A stretch of 64,000 bases of DNA, from positions 345,846,650 through 345,910,649 of the forward strand of contig NC_064619.1 in NCBI RefSeq assembly GCF_023898315.1. Direction: 5' to 3'. Position 1 is the first letter of the stretch, and every line of letters begins with the position of its first letter. This document shows positions 54,229 to 64,000 of this stretch, piece by piece. Made by a program: the position numbers and the translations under genes. This DNA is from Schistocerca nitens. Taxonomy: Eukaryota > Arthropoda > Insecta > Orthoptera > Acrididae. The notes under the pieces were generated by a model. It searched no databases, had not been told where the DNA came from, and saw only the letters and a program-made list of their open reading frames with translations.

Positions 54229-55140
54229 ACACTGACGGATAAAAAAATTGGTACGCATGGGAAGACGACGGTGATTTTGATCCGATGACGGCATTTGCCA
54301 TCTGGGGGGATAGTAGATGTACTGAAAATCGTTTCAACGTGGTCTTCAACCAGATAGCTACCAGACTATCAATTGTGTCTACCCTTTAATAGGGAATGCT
54401 CACAGCCAGAGGGCTCAGTGTCGTGCAAACATGTGAAGCAAGAAGGTAACAGTGCCATGGAGACGCAGCCTTGCTTCCTAGAGCCAACCGAGCGAATTCG
54501 CAAGTGTCAAATAGTGGCCTTTCGACTGGCGGGATGGTCCTTTCTGAAAAGTGCCACATAACTTGAACGTGCTGTTGTTATCAGTGGTCACGTGAACACT
54601 CTCACACAGGTAGACGAGGTTCTGGACGTCCACGCAGCACAGACGCCAACCAGGATCTTCGTACTGTAACAGCAGCAGTCGCAGATCGTCCAGCTACCGA
54701 AGTACAGATAAGAGGGCTCGTGAGCCCAGACGTGTCAGCGCGAACTGTTGCAAACCGAGTATTAGCAGCGGGACAACAGGTGCGCGCTCCTCTAACCCGT
54801 CTTCCACTCATGCCATAGCATCGACGTGCACGGCTCGATTAGTGCCGTCAGTAGATCACTTGTAAGATGGTACGGCGCGCCGTGGTCTTCAGCAATGAAA
54901 GCAGATTCTGTCTGGATGCAAGTGATGGCCGTTTGCACGTACGACATAGACGTGGTGAACACTGTCTCGTAGAGTGCATTCATCCAAACCCCACTGCTTG
55001 CGCCGCAGGCTTTATGGTCTGGCTTACGATAAGCTACACCTCTCATCCACCTTTGGTGTTCCTGGAGGGTACACTAACAAGTGCTCGGTATCTGCAAAAT
55101 GTTGTTAGACTCGTTCTTTTGGCGCTCTTGGAACAGAAAG
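54229..55140 (+). pseudogene. Tc1-like transposase (copy B), truncated
   Basis: Starts TACACTGACGGATAAAAAAATT, a Tc1-type end. Leader GACGACGGTGATTTTGATCCG matches copy A at 3.5 kb. The HTH region reads RIRKCQIVAFRLAGWSFLKSAT (to 54561), then several frame breaks. The catalytic part is open from 54867: VVFSNESRFCLDASDGRLHV, PLVFLEGTLTSARYLQNVV. The first catalytic Asp is Asn (FSNESRF). The copy stops at LLEQKG, where a ribozyme-like fragment and a CR1-like tail follow in the same open frame. No second or third catalytic motif. Confidence 0.8.
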
Positions 55141-55144
55141 GACA

Positions 55145-55190
55145 CTCACCTGAAGATGGCTGGACGATTGCCAGCCGAAATATCGTGGGA
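55145..55190 (+). ncRNA. Hammerhead-like motif between Tc1 and CR1-like fragments
   Basis: CTGAAGA (55150-55156), a strong helix II GGCTGG/CCAGCC, then GAAA (55177-55180) and TATCGTGG. The CUGANGA...GAAA core is present with a 6-bp helix II, but stem III and the cleavage dinucleotide are not clean. Probably a decayed Penelope-type terminal fragment. Confidence 0.4.
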
Positions 55191-55228
55191 AGAGGTCAAC
55201 ATGATCCGTCTGCAATCCCGAAACCTCA

Positions 55229-55516
55229 TCGAGCAAGGGGTTTATCACTGTGGCGAGATTTTCTCACTAAATCTCAATCACTAACTTCCTCCTCCGATTG
55301 CGAAAATATTTTGTTGGCACCACCCTACATAAGAAGAAATTATCATCGTATAAAAATAAGATAAATCGTAGCTTGCACGGAAAATTTAAGGCTCGTTTCT
55401 CCTGTGCGCTGTTAAGAGAGTGAAATGGCAGCGAAATAGGTTGAAGGTGGTTTATCCAACAAACACTTGCCAGGCACATTATTGTGGATTTCAGATGAGT
55501 CATGTAGATGTAAACA
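55229..55516 (+). pseudogene. CR1-like LINE 3' end, strongly 5'-truncated
   Basis: SLWRDFLTKSQSLTSSSDCENILLAPPYIRRNYHRIKIR aligns with the C-terminus of the CR1-like ORF2 at 44.16 kb (SDCENIMLAPTYMGRN). It is followed by a 3' tail ending CATGTAGATGTAAAC, the family terminus. Only the last ~70 residues remain. Confidence 0.8.
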
Positions 55517-56445
55517 CCAAATTTATGCAGTCAGTGAATGCCGAACATTCAAGACAGACAAACTATAAAAAGAGGAAGAAATTGATATTAAGGAGAGAGA
55601 GAAAAGTTATACAACTATTTCTCAAAGAATATGCGGGGCGTAAAGTATATAGATCCTGGTCTTTCGTCGTGTAGAGAGGTATTCGCTATAGTCTTCATCG
55701 TGACACGGAGCATAAACAGAGATTTTAAATTATGTGCTCTGATGACCTAATAACAGACTGTTACTTGACCTATATACAACGAGAAACTTAGTTAATCATG
55801 TCTCGTAGGCGGGCAGTTGCTATTACAACACGCATCCTCGCTCGGTAGCTGTTCTACCCGTTAGTACATTCTTACGGGCACACTCGAATGAAACCGTGTA
55901 ACGTAAACGTTTAGGAACCGAATTAGACTTTTCTTCACTAGAGTATGCTTCGAAAGAAAATATGACGACTGAGTAGTTTCCTCTACATAAATGTACCTAA
56001 CTGCCATTTTCCTGTTGCAGGCAAATATTTATTTTAGTAACAGATCTGCAGTCGCAGAACGCTCTGTAATCGCCTTGTATAATCAGAAGCCAAGATAACC
56101 GTACCGTTCCATCCCACATTTCCAGAAGGATGTACCGTAATTTGAAGTAAGAAATATGCTCATGCCGGGATGGTAAAAGAAGTTTAAAACGTTGTCCAGC
56201 TGTGAAAACTGGGGACTGTCGACAAGCTGTGAAAGCTGGGGACTGTTGACAAGATACGCAAAGCTCAGAAGCAATGCAGGTGCGATCGTAGACATAATGA
56301 AATCCAGTGAACAAGAGAGGAAGAATAAGATAAAATTGTAGATGCTTATTTAGATTTAATACCTTTTTAACAACTTTCCGTCACAAGCTGCCTTCATTCG
56401 GTAATATCGTTGCCGCTCATACATCTATCTATATATCGATATACG
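55517..56445. other. Unassigned stretch
   Basis: No supported gene. Around 56205-56250 a short direct repeat (GTGAAAACTGGGGACTGTCGACAAG and GTGAAAGCTGGGGACTG) is visible, about 21 bp apart. Confidence 0.35.
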
Positions 56446-57350
56446 GGGTGGCAATTATTGAACTACATGAAAAAAACGTAAATTAGTTATAAATTACGGA
56501 ATGCGCACACTTTATTCAACATTTAACCGTCACTGCAGATATTGGGATTTAGGTTATGACATGTTCGATATGCCTGCCACCATTGGCGATGATGTGGCGC
56601 AGACGAATAGCAAAATTCTGCATGACCCGCTGAAGTGTCGGAATATCGACGCTGTCGATGACCTCCTGAATGGCTCTTTTCAGCTCAGCAATAGTTTTGG
56701 GGTTGTTGCTGTACACCTTGTCTTTAATATAGCCCCACAAAAAGGAGTCGCATGTGTTCAGATCCGGAGAATATGGCGACCTATCGAGGCCCATGCCAGT
56801 GGCCTCTGGGTACCCCAGAGGCGGAATGCTGTCCCTAAAGTGCTCATCCAGGACATCAACCACTCTCCTGATACGATGGTGTCGAGCTCTGTCTTGCATG
56901 AACCACATCTTGTCGAAATCAGGATCATTTTGGATAATGGGGATGAAATTATCTTCCAAAACCTTCACGTACCGTTCGGCAGCCACCGTACCATCAAGGA
57001 ATAACGCACCAATTATTCCATGACTGAACTTTGTACATCACACAGTCACTCGCTGAAGGTGAAGAGACTTCTCGATCGCGAAATACTTTTTCACAGTCCC
57101 CCAAATGCGCCACTTTTGCTTATTGACGAACCCATCGAAATGAAAGTGCGCTCCGTCGCTAAACCAAACAACAATGCGCATACTTATTTCCATCATGGCC
57201 CGCGGCCAACTGTGCAGATTGAACGTTCTAACTCAAACCGTTCAGAGGGCTTACAGCCCGTCAATTCTATATGGTGCTTCTTCACTATCAACTTAAATAT
57301 AATATCTCTTTTGGCAAGTAGGACATGAAAGTCGATAATTTTGCTCATCT
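56446..57350 (-). pseudogene. Mariner-like transposase with long D-D spacing
   Basis: Reverse frame from about 57180: FSDGAHFHFDGFVNKQKWRIWG carries the first catalytic Asp, then SLHLQRVTV followed by TGA where TGG (VTVW) is normal, then CTKFSHGIIGALFLDGTVAAERY. The open part 56549-56986 has MQDRARHH (second Asp) and SPDLNTCDSFLWGYIKDKVY (third Asp), about 47 residues apart, and ends GGRHIEHVIT. Upstream DNA-binding text (57350-57190) is frame-broken with likely deletion. A single nonsense change breaks the catalytic half. Element ends not determined. Confidence 0.78.
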
Positions 57351-58984
57351 GCACTATTTGCATTCACGTTTAACGAATTGAACAAATATTAAAATTACAT
57401 TAATTATTACTACAGAAAATACTCCATGTCCGATGAAAAATTACAACATGCACGCTAGGCAATAAGTTCAAAATGAAAACTTTAACAAAAATGTGCGTGT
57501 ACAACAGTATTTAAACTTCAAAATCTTGATACGACAAAACTGAATATAGAAAAAAAGTCTCACCCTTAAAATAAGAGCCTGCAAAAGGGTTCATTAGTCT
57601 TCAGTACTCAGGCTTCAACGAAAGCACTTAAGTACGATTAAAACAATTGTACAGCTCACACATGGCATACACTGCCAAAAAGTTGCACCGTAACTATTGA
57701 CACCCATTGCATATGCTCGCCGCGGTAAAATATGATGTATACAGCACCAACCACAGAGGTTTTTATTTTTTAAATTTTTTTTAACACGCGACTGCTGTTG
57801 GACGTAAAATAGACAAATTACCCTGTAGCACCCTTGAACCAAAATGTGGCCATTGGCGGGAAACTGTAGGTATACCAGGATGGTGACCACTTGCGAGTTT
57901 TCTTGTAACCCAATACTTGCACAAGACAATACAGTCAGCCAGGAACAAAAGCCCAGACTACCATGATAGGCCTGAACAAATGCGAGAATCAGAAAGTGTG
58001 ACTATAGACTCTCTTAAACACAACTCATAAAAATCAACCAAATTAAAATCCACGGAACATCGCTGGTTAGAACGCAGTAACAGTGTAGTGCAGCCATCTT
58101 ACTTTATAGTTTCAGAACAGTCAAAAGTCTCAGTAACTATTGTGTAAGGAAGGCTGTGGGTTGCCATGGTACGAAAATATAAGATTTACTGAATGCCATA
58201 ACAAGAAATGGGGAGAACAATATAAAATTGAGAAGAGTGGTAGCAGCGATAACTGACAGTCAAAAAAAAAGGAAGTTTATAGTATAGACAGTTTTTAACC
58301 TTCCAGAAATCAGCTGAGTTTATGTAGTCAACTGATTGTTCTTTGTTTCCAAGATAGAGAGCACACTTCAGTGCTTAGTTTTTCGTATTAACGAAATAAA
58401 GAACCTAACTTTTCTCACAATATTTGCTACAAATGAGAATAACGATATATTAGATACCTTTATAAGAATTATGATGCTCTTCACTAGCAACAGCGAAGAG
58501 AGTTGCAGATAAAATTTATGCTGCAATTCACAATATACAATGGAATCGGTGTACGGCCGCTGTTTATCAGGACGGAGAAGAGCCCCTGTACGTTTTATTT
58601 GGTGTACCATATGGGATCTTGCTTTAAAAAACCGTGCAGGAAAAGAGAACCGGTAGCTTTTGAGTACAGCATTGGTGGTATCCTGCTGAATGTAACAAGA
58701 TAAGAAATATAAGGCTGCGTGTTGAGGCACAGGGAATATTTCTGCTTTCCATTCACCAGTCGAATCGGAAGTGATTGGACAGATAAACTGGATGCGTTCC
58801 CCCGCCACGCTCTCCAGCATGGTTTGAGGGTTATTTATGTCGACGTAGATAAGACATTTATGCATATTACTCATACGTCTCTGACTGAGCTGGCAAACAG
58901 AGATAAATAAATGATTAAGAAATTAATACGGTTAATAAATCATGCTTGCTTTAGAGATCTCAACAGTATTTGAGGTCGGTTTTG
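57351..58984. other. Unassigned stretch
   Basis: The 168-codon reverse frame 58368-58874 shows no family resemblance, no signal peptide and ordinary composition. Treated as chance. Nothing else seen. Confidence 0.35.
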
Positions 58985-59235
58985 TGATCCGTGGCGACGC
59001 ACCGCAGCAGAAACGCACGTGCGTTTGCGGCCGCGGATGCCAGTACACGCTTGCCTCGCCACTCAAGTTTTTTTACGCCGCGTCCCGCCGAAGGGAACTG
59101 CAGCGCAAATCGCCCCACCTCGAGGAAAAACGGTGCACCGCCGAGGCCAATTAATAGCTCGCCTGGCGCTGCTGGCGAAAGAGCCGCTCCGTCATGCCTC
59201 GCTATCCGACGGGGACCTCCACACAAATTGACTTT
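58985..59235. other. CpG-rich island-like patch
   Basis: A GC- and CpG-rich block (GCGTTTGCGGCCGCGG, GCCGAGGCCAATTAATAGC) in AT-rich surroundings, with a CCAATTAAT core. Overlapping frames on both strands are by-products. Comparable in size and feel with the blocks near 2.9 and 34.8 kb. Confidence 0.4.
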
Positions 59236-60071
59236 AATTAGACGCATTTCCAACTGTGATAAAATCTGCGTCACAATCATCCTTGAGGCCTGTAGCCAGC
59301 CGTAGCTACCGTCAGATAACAAACTGAGTAAGCTTTCATTGTAACATGTCTCGTTCACCATACACCATCAGTTAATCAATCTCACTGGAAGTTTATGATA
59401 CTTACCGTCTTTCATTTATTCTTTTCCGCCGATTATTTCCTCATCCTGCAAGACTCTCTTTATACGGTTTTGCTTTGGCGTTCACTACCAATGAAAGACA
59501 AATTACGAATAGTTGTGTCTCTTATTATTACAAAAAAGAACATCAAATATAAAAGAAACAGGCAACAAGCTGTCAGGAGCAAATAATTAGAAGAGACGAA
59601 ACTGATGTGCTCTCTGGTTGGTCCTCTAGTTCACTTCCACTACACAGTCGGTTTCTTCAGTTATTAATTACAGTAATTCAAAACATCTCGATTTTCTGTT
59701 CGGTAACTTAATTGCATCTGGTAAATTACTTAATACAAATGCCTACACGTATGGTATAGTTTACATCAAATTGAAAATGTATAGTTAAATAAGTTTAAGT
59801 GAGTTTAAGTACGTTTGAGGACGACTGAAGTTGTAGTGTCATACGGAGCATTTGAGAAAACATTTCATTATTTTGGGGTTTGCATATACCCTCACTGTTT
59901 CGAAACAGTTGAAATCCTTCAGACAAAATTTGTACGTGCGGAGCATAAGAAATAACAATATCGTATACCGATCACCAGGAAGTAAGCCAGGGATATACGA
60001 GGGCCATCCAGAAGGTAGATTACGTATTGGCATTAAAATAAAGAAACAAGGTATAGAGAAAATGATGTTTC
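59236..60071. other. Unassigned stretch
   Basis: AT-rich. A small AAGTTTAAGTGAGTTTAAGT run near 59791-59812. No gene or recognised repeat. Confidence 0.35.
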
Positions 60072-60080
60072 ATTCATTTG

Positions 60081-60318
60081 GTTGGTTGGTTGATTTTGGG
60101 GAGGAGACCAAACAGCGAGGTCATCGGTCCCATCGGATTAGGGAAGAATGGGGAAGGAAGTCGATCGTGTCCTGTCAAAGAAACCATCCCAGCATTTACC
60201 TGAAAACGGTTTAGGGAAATCACGGAAAACCTAAATCAGGATGGCTGGACGCGGGTTTGAACCGTCGTCCTCCCGAATGCAAGTCCAGTGTGCTAACAAC
60301 TGCGCCACCGCGCTCGGT
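60081..60318 (-). mobile_element. tRNA-derived SINE (family C)
   Basis: Reverse copy with GGTTGGTTGATTTTGGGGAG on the left, CACGGAAAACCTAAATCAGG in the body, B box (GGTTTGAACC on +) and head GCGCCACCGCGCTCGG. A 9-bp exact duplication ATTCATTTG (60072-60080, 60322-60330) flanks it. Confidence 0.92.
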
Positions 60319-60330
60319 TTTATTCATTTG

Positions 60331-61250
60331 CAAGCGACACTCAAATACTACTTTTCAACATAATCTACACACAAATTTAAACATTATCATAGCGGCGAAT
60401 AAGTTTTGAAATTCATTTCATAAAATACTCCCGCCTGAGACTTCAACCAGTTAGTAACGTCCTCTCGCAGTTCCGCGACGTCGTCAGAGCATCGCATTGC
60501 GAACCAGTCTTCATCGCTGGAAAAATGTGGTGGTCACTGGGCGCAAGATCCGGGATGTCCGGCGGATGAGGAAACACCTCCCACATAAAAGCATGGAATG
60601 CTTCCCGAGAGTGATTTACCGTGTGTGATCGAGCGTTGTCGTGCAAGAACAAATTTTCTAAGGTCAACTTCCCTCTGCGCTCATTCTGAATTGCTCTTCT
60701 TAAGTTTTGCAAAGTTTGAATATACCTCGCATCGTTTATTGTAGTGGCCGCTCAAAAAATCCCAAAAAGCAGTCAACATAACTTTTTCTTTTTCAGAAAA
60801 CGTTCGCAATCTTTTTCTTGGTCTTTCTGAGGGATTTTTGTGTGCCACTCCATATACTGCAATTTCGTCTCGCAGTTCACATATTTGACCAAAATATCGT
60901 CTCCAGTTACGATTACATCAAATAACGTGTCGCCATCTTTTTCGTAAGAGTCCAGAAATGTCAATGATGCAGCCACACATACTCATTCTTGCGGTTTTCT
61001 GTCAATATTTTTGATACCCATCTTGCACAAAATCTGTGATAGCCTAGCTTCTGTGCAAAGATCTGATGCAATAAACTTCGTGAAATTTGCGACAAACTAA
61101 ACGAGAGCTTCGTTGTTGTGAATCGGCGGTTTTCTTGAATCTTTTCATGACTTTTGCGACCAGTTCATCAGTCACAATGTGAATCTTCTCATGACTTTTG
61201 CGACCAGTTCATCAGTCACAATGCTTGGTCGTCCACCCACCTCTTCGTCT
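60331..61250 (-). pseudogene. DD34D mariner transposase relic
   Basis: Reverse order: a decayed HTH region (about 61250-61000), then FLDSYEKDGDTLFDVIVTGDDILVKYVN (60773-60976), with the first Asp in VTGDD and the flanking ETKLQYMEW, then LRRAIQNERRGKLTLENLFLHDNARSHT and PDLAPSDHHIFPAMK (60443-60712). The second and third Asp are present with 34 residues between them, giving DD34D. All three catalytic Asp are kept, but frame changes separate the pieces. The C-terminus near 60440 is truncated. Confidence 0.82.
61137..61224. repeat. Two-copy 44-bp tandem duplication in a mariner relic
   Basis: Units 61137-61180 and 61181-61224 (each GAATCTT.TCATGACTTTTG...) differ at two positions. The duplication lies in the N-terminal part of the mariner and is not a multiple of three, so it shifts the frame. 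Confidence 0.95.
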
Positions 61251-61425
61251 TGAACATTAGTTTGGCTAATTTTAAACCTAATACACCACTGGTGGACTGC
61301 ACCTTCAGTGATTGTATTGTTTCCGTACACTTAATACAGTTGCCCAAAAATTTCAATTGGTTTATAGTCTTTTGCGATCAGAAACCTTATTACTGACCGC
61401 AGTTCACAACTCGTGGGATTTTCAA

Positions 61426-61614
61426 AATGGCTCTGAGCACTATGGGACTTAACTTCTGAGGTCTTCAGTCCCCTAGAACTTAGAACTAATTAAACCTAAC
61501 TAACCTAGGGACATCACACACATCCATGCCCGAGGCAGGATTCGAACCTGCGACCGTAGCTGTCGCTCGGCTCCAGGCTGTAGCGCCTAGAGCCGCACGG
61601 CCACTCCGGCCGGC
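61426..61614 (-). mobile_element. tRNA-derived SINE (family A)
   Basis: Full reverse copy, tail AATGGCTCTGAGCACTATGG at left, head CACTCCGGCCGGC at right. Exact 14-bp target duplication CGTGGGATTTTCAA (61412-61425, 61615-61628). Confidence 0.95.
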
Positions 61615-61818
61615 CGTGGGATTTTCAATTGAGGCACACATTTTTATTGTGAAATAAAGGGAAACGACACGAATCTCACGCTGGAACCACGGATGCCGAC
61701 TGAACGGACAAACGCTCAGACCACAATATGGCCCTTCTAGCCCCGCCTATTGTTGCTGCAGACGAAAACGTAATCTACCTTCGGGAGAGCCCTCGTAGAT
61801 TAAGTTTCAAACATTTCC

Positions 61819-62020
61819 GCCGGCCGCTGTGGCCGAGCGGTTCTAGGCGCTTCAGTCCGGGACCGCGCTGCTGCTACGGTCGCAGATTCGAATCCTGCCT
61901 CGGGAAAGGATGTGTGTGATGTCCTTAGGTTAGTTAGGTTTAAGTAGTTCTAAGTCTAGGGGTCTGATGACCTCAGATGTTAAGTCCCATAGTGCTTAGA
62001 GCCATTTGAACTATTTTTTC
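61819..62020 (+). mobile_element. tRNA-derived SINE (family A), forward, complete
   Basis: Head CCGGCCGCTGTGGCCGAGCG, A box TGGCCGAGCGG (61829-61839), B box GATTCGAATCC (61885-61895), body and A/T-rich tail ATTTGAACTATTTTTTC. Flanked by 12-bp exact duplication CAAACATTTCCG (61807-61818, 62021-62032). Both Pol III boxes look intact, so transcription is possible in principle. Confidence 0.96.
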
Positions 62021-62032
62021 CAAACATTTCCG

Positions 62033-62290
62033 GTGTGTTTCATGAAATGACTGCACGAGGAAAGTCATTGTCAATCCTTGCGAAGAAGAGAAAAACAAAA
62101 TCGTTAAAATGATGTGCCGTTTGTTGTTTAAGATGTTTTGCGAGATGAATTTTGTACAGATACAGTTTCAGAATGTTTCGAAGCACCTTGAGAACAATGA
62201 GATAAAGTGAAGCGGTTAAGAAACTCGATTCGGAGCGAAGGTTCAAAAAGCCGTCCAACAGTTCTGATTCAGCCACCGTCTCCCAGCCAT
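62033..62290 (-). pseudogene. Mariner-like transposase fragment
   Basis: Reverse frame VLRNILKLYLYKIHLAKHLKQQTAHHFNDFVFLFFARIDNDFPRAVIS resembles the segment just before the first catalytic Asp in some mariner-like proteins (LRKDLGLKAYKIQLTQELKP). The following FSDEAHF motif would fall at the SINE insertion and is not visible. Low-confidence scrap. Confidence 0.4.
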
Positions 62291-63016
62291 ATCCTACACC
62301 ATCTCATTAACAACTCACTCAGCTACAAACAACAAGAACCACTTCAATTTTCTCCCGTAAACTTGAGTCCCAACACCCCATTGTAATACCCTCCTCATTA
62401 TCAGTTTTCTATCATGTAGATACACAATGCATGTAAATTGTTTTTAAACAGTAGCTGTAACTCAGTAGATAGGGCGTTTCCAATAAAGGGAATGTCTTAA
62501 TTTTTCGTTGTTTTTTCTTCTTTCAAAGCGAATGCTAGAATGAAAAACTAGCTTTGGTCTGTCCTCTATCGCTTTCTTATCGAATTGGAACTTACGCTCC
62601 TTTTTTGATGAACTCGACATTCAGAGAACTTTAAGATCTAACCTTTCTTCCACACAGCGGCCTAAGGAATGTTCACCTGTCATGACACAACTGTCGCACT
62701 ACTTGATAACTGGCAATAGCATTCAGCCTTTTCCGCCTTAGCAAACGCTGCTAACTCAGTCAGCTATGGTGTAACAGGCCTCCCGCCTCTATGTCTTCCG
62801 TTAGCTGTAGCGACAGTTTGAAGATGCGCTGTAGTTCTGCCACAATTATGTGACAAGTAACTCCCTGTATTATTGTCTAAACCGGAGTTGAGTCTTCACG
62901 AACGCACAGTTACTGGTAATGAGGCTATCTGTAAGTGTGAATACTGATTGTCTAGTACAGCAGTTACTGATTCTATTGATCATGAATACCTTGAGACTAC
63001 AATGTAAGTTGATAAG
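62291..63016. other. Unassigned stretch
   Basis: No gene or repeat recognised. Confidence 0.3.
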
Positions 63017-63118
63017 AGGTGTCCGCGAAAGGAAAGGTTTCGAGTTCGAGTTTCGATCTGACACACAGCTTCATTCTGTCAAGGAGCTCCAACACAGAGC
63101 ACACTCCGCTGCAGAGTG
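63017..63118 (+). mobile_element. tRNA-derived SINE (family F), 3' part
   Basis: GCGAAAGGAAAGGTTTCGAG with B-box-like GAGTTCGAGTTTCG, then CTGACACACAGCTTCATTCTG and CACACTCCGCTGCAGAGTG. I recognise this as a common orthopteran repeat. The 5' head is missing. A reverse scrap of its end is at 9674-9700. Confidence 0.6.
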
Positions 63119-63305
63119 AACGATTCGTCCAACAATGTGAAAATTATTCTTGCGGAGTTTAAAATCTCTATCTTACTGTGGTTTAAGAACTGGAAGTCTA
63201 ATTAAAATTATCTCTATTCATACATTTCTCATTAAAAGTTGGTATTTGGAGATCGGCAAACAGCTGTCTGCGAAATGATCAATAATTTTTCTTCTGTTGT
63301 ATGAC

Positions 63306-63652
63306 GCCAACGGTCTTGCCGCAGTGGTAACACCGGTTCCCGTCAGATCCCCGAAGTTAAGCGCTATCGGGCTGGGCTAGCACTTGTATGGGTGACCATT
63401 CAGTCTGCCGAGCGCTATTGGTAAGCGGGGTGTAGTCAGACATTGTGAGACAAACTGAGGAGCTACTTGATTGAGAAATAGCGGCTCCGGTCTCATAAAC
63501 TGACATACGGCCGTGAGTGCGGTGAGCTGACCACATGCCCCTCCATATCCGCATCCAGTGACGCCTGTGGGCTGACGATGACACGGCGGCCGGTCGGTTC
63601 CGTTGGGTCTTCCAAGGCATGTTGGGACGGAGAGTTTCTTTTTTTTTTTTTG
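63306..63652 (+). mobile_element. 5S-rRNA-derived SINE, near complete
   Basis: The first ~120 bp mimic 5S rRNA: GCCAACGGTCTTGCCGCAGT, CGTCAGATCCCCGAAGTTAAG, GGGCTGGGCTAGCACTTG, TATGGGTGACC, covering the internal Pol III control region. A non-5S body follows (GTCAGACATTGTGAGACAAAC, GCATCCAGTGACGCCTGTGGG) to a T-rich end at 63640-63652. This is the SINE3 class. It is not a 5S gene because the 5S 3' third is replaced and the body matches the truncated copy at 40.48 kb. Confidence 0.92.
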
Positions 63653-64000
63653 TATGAACGCCAGTAACGATCGTGTTGACATGATATGAACCAAAATTAA
63701 ATAGAGAATGTAGATTTTCTCTGCGTCTTGTTCACAGCATCGGAAGGGCTTAACAATAACAGATGATGCTGTAGCCGAAATGACCGAGACATTGTCGTTC
63801 ATTTTTACAGCGTTTTGTTTCTTCTTTCAAACATTAAATTTACTATTTATACACCAGTCAAGGTAAATGCAAAAGACATGTGGTAAAATACTAGAACTAC
63901 TCGCAAACTACTGTTAACAGCATGTCATCTTTACTTTCCACAATGAAGCCATGAATGATCCCTTCCCATAGTAGGTAACATTTCTGACACCTAGTCAACT
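63653..64000. other. Unassigned stretch to the window end
   Basis: Nothing recognised. Confidence 0.3.

Noticed and set aside
58368-58874. 168-codon reverse frame
   Set aside because: No domain, no similarity to any family I know, no supporting splice or regulatory signal; length compatible with chance.
61819-61900. A functional tRNA gene in the SINE head
   Set aside because: A and B boxes are present but no full cloverleaf with paired acceptor stem forms, and the unit is bounded by a target duplication.
63306-63425. A genuine 5S rRNA gene
   Set aside because: The 3' third of 5S is replaced, divergence is high, and the downstream body matches a truncated copy elsewhere, so it is a SINE.
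1-64000. CRISPR arrays, operons, bacterial promoters or terminators
   Set aside because: The sequence is animal nuclear DNA; regular repeats seen are SINEs, microsatellites and two-copy tandem duplications.

Overview
This window looks like intergenic or deep-intronic DNA of a large, transposon-packed insect genome, most likely an orthopteran (locust or grasshopper, Schistocerca-like). Three things point there: several tRNA-derived SINE families whose sequences I recognise from locust DNA, a 5S-rRNA-derived SINE, and a mix of Tc1/mariner, CR1-like, RTE-like and Tx1-like elements. I see no host protein gene, no ordinary tRNA or rRNA gene, no CRISPR array and no bacterial feature. The organism assignment is inference from repeat families recalled from memory, not from a database search.

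Layout. 0-6 kb: a mariner remnant at the left edge, a 2.15-kb element with an 8-bp target duplication that carries two SINEs and a foldback repeat, a CpG-rich patch, then two decayed Tc1-like transposases, one split by an LTR-like insertion. 6-16 kb: a further Tc1 relic, a reverse-strand CR1-like reverse transcriptase relic, SINEs, short tandem duplications and long unassigned AT-rich stretches. 15.7-16.3 kb: a large palindrome whose arms carry hammerhead-ribozyme-like cores of the Penelope type. 17-22.5 kb: a nearly full-length but frameshifted Tx1/L1-like LINE inserted in a tRNA-SINE, with another SINE alongside. 22.7-23.7 kb: a Mutator-like transposase relic. 24.4-30.3 kb: a three-level nest in which an RTE-like LINE is split by a Harbinger-like long-TIR element, which itself holds a second Tx1-like LINE that has lost its reverse transcriptase in frame. 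32.8-34.2 kb: the best-preserved element, a Tc1-like transposon with matching TIRs, TA flanks and an uninterrupted 340-residue transposase. 35-47.7 kb: DD34D and DD41D mariners, and two diverged copies of an unassigned zinc-cluster transposase-like family, one inside recognisable TIRs with a chimeric SINE. 48-56 kb: a CR1-like copy split by a Tc1 element, and a Tc1/ribozyme-motif/CR1 junction. 56-64 kb: three mariner-type relics, four further tRNA SINEs and a near-complete 5S-derived SINE.

The sequence reads as a stratigraphy of insertions. SINEs with 8-14 bp exact target duplications and the Tc1 element at 32.8 kb are the youngest layers; the CR1-like, MULE and other Tc1 relics are older. 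All boundaries, repeat arms and target duplications were read by eye. Family names rest on motif recognition.
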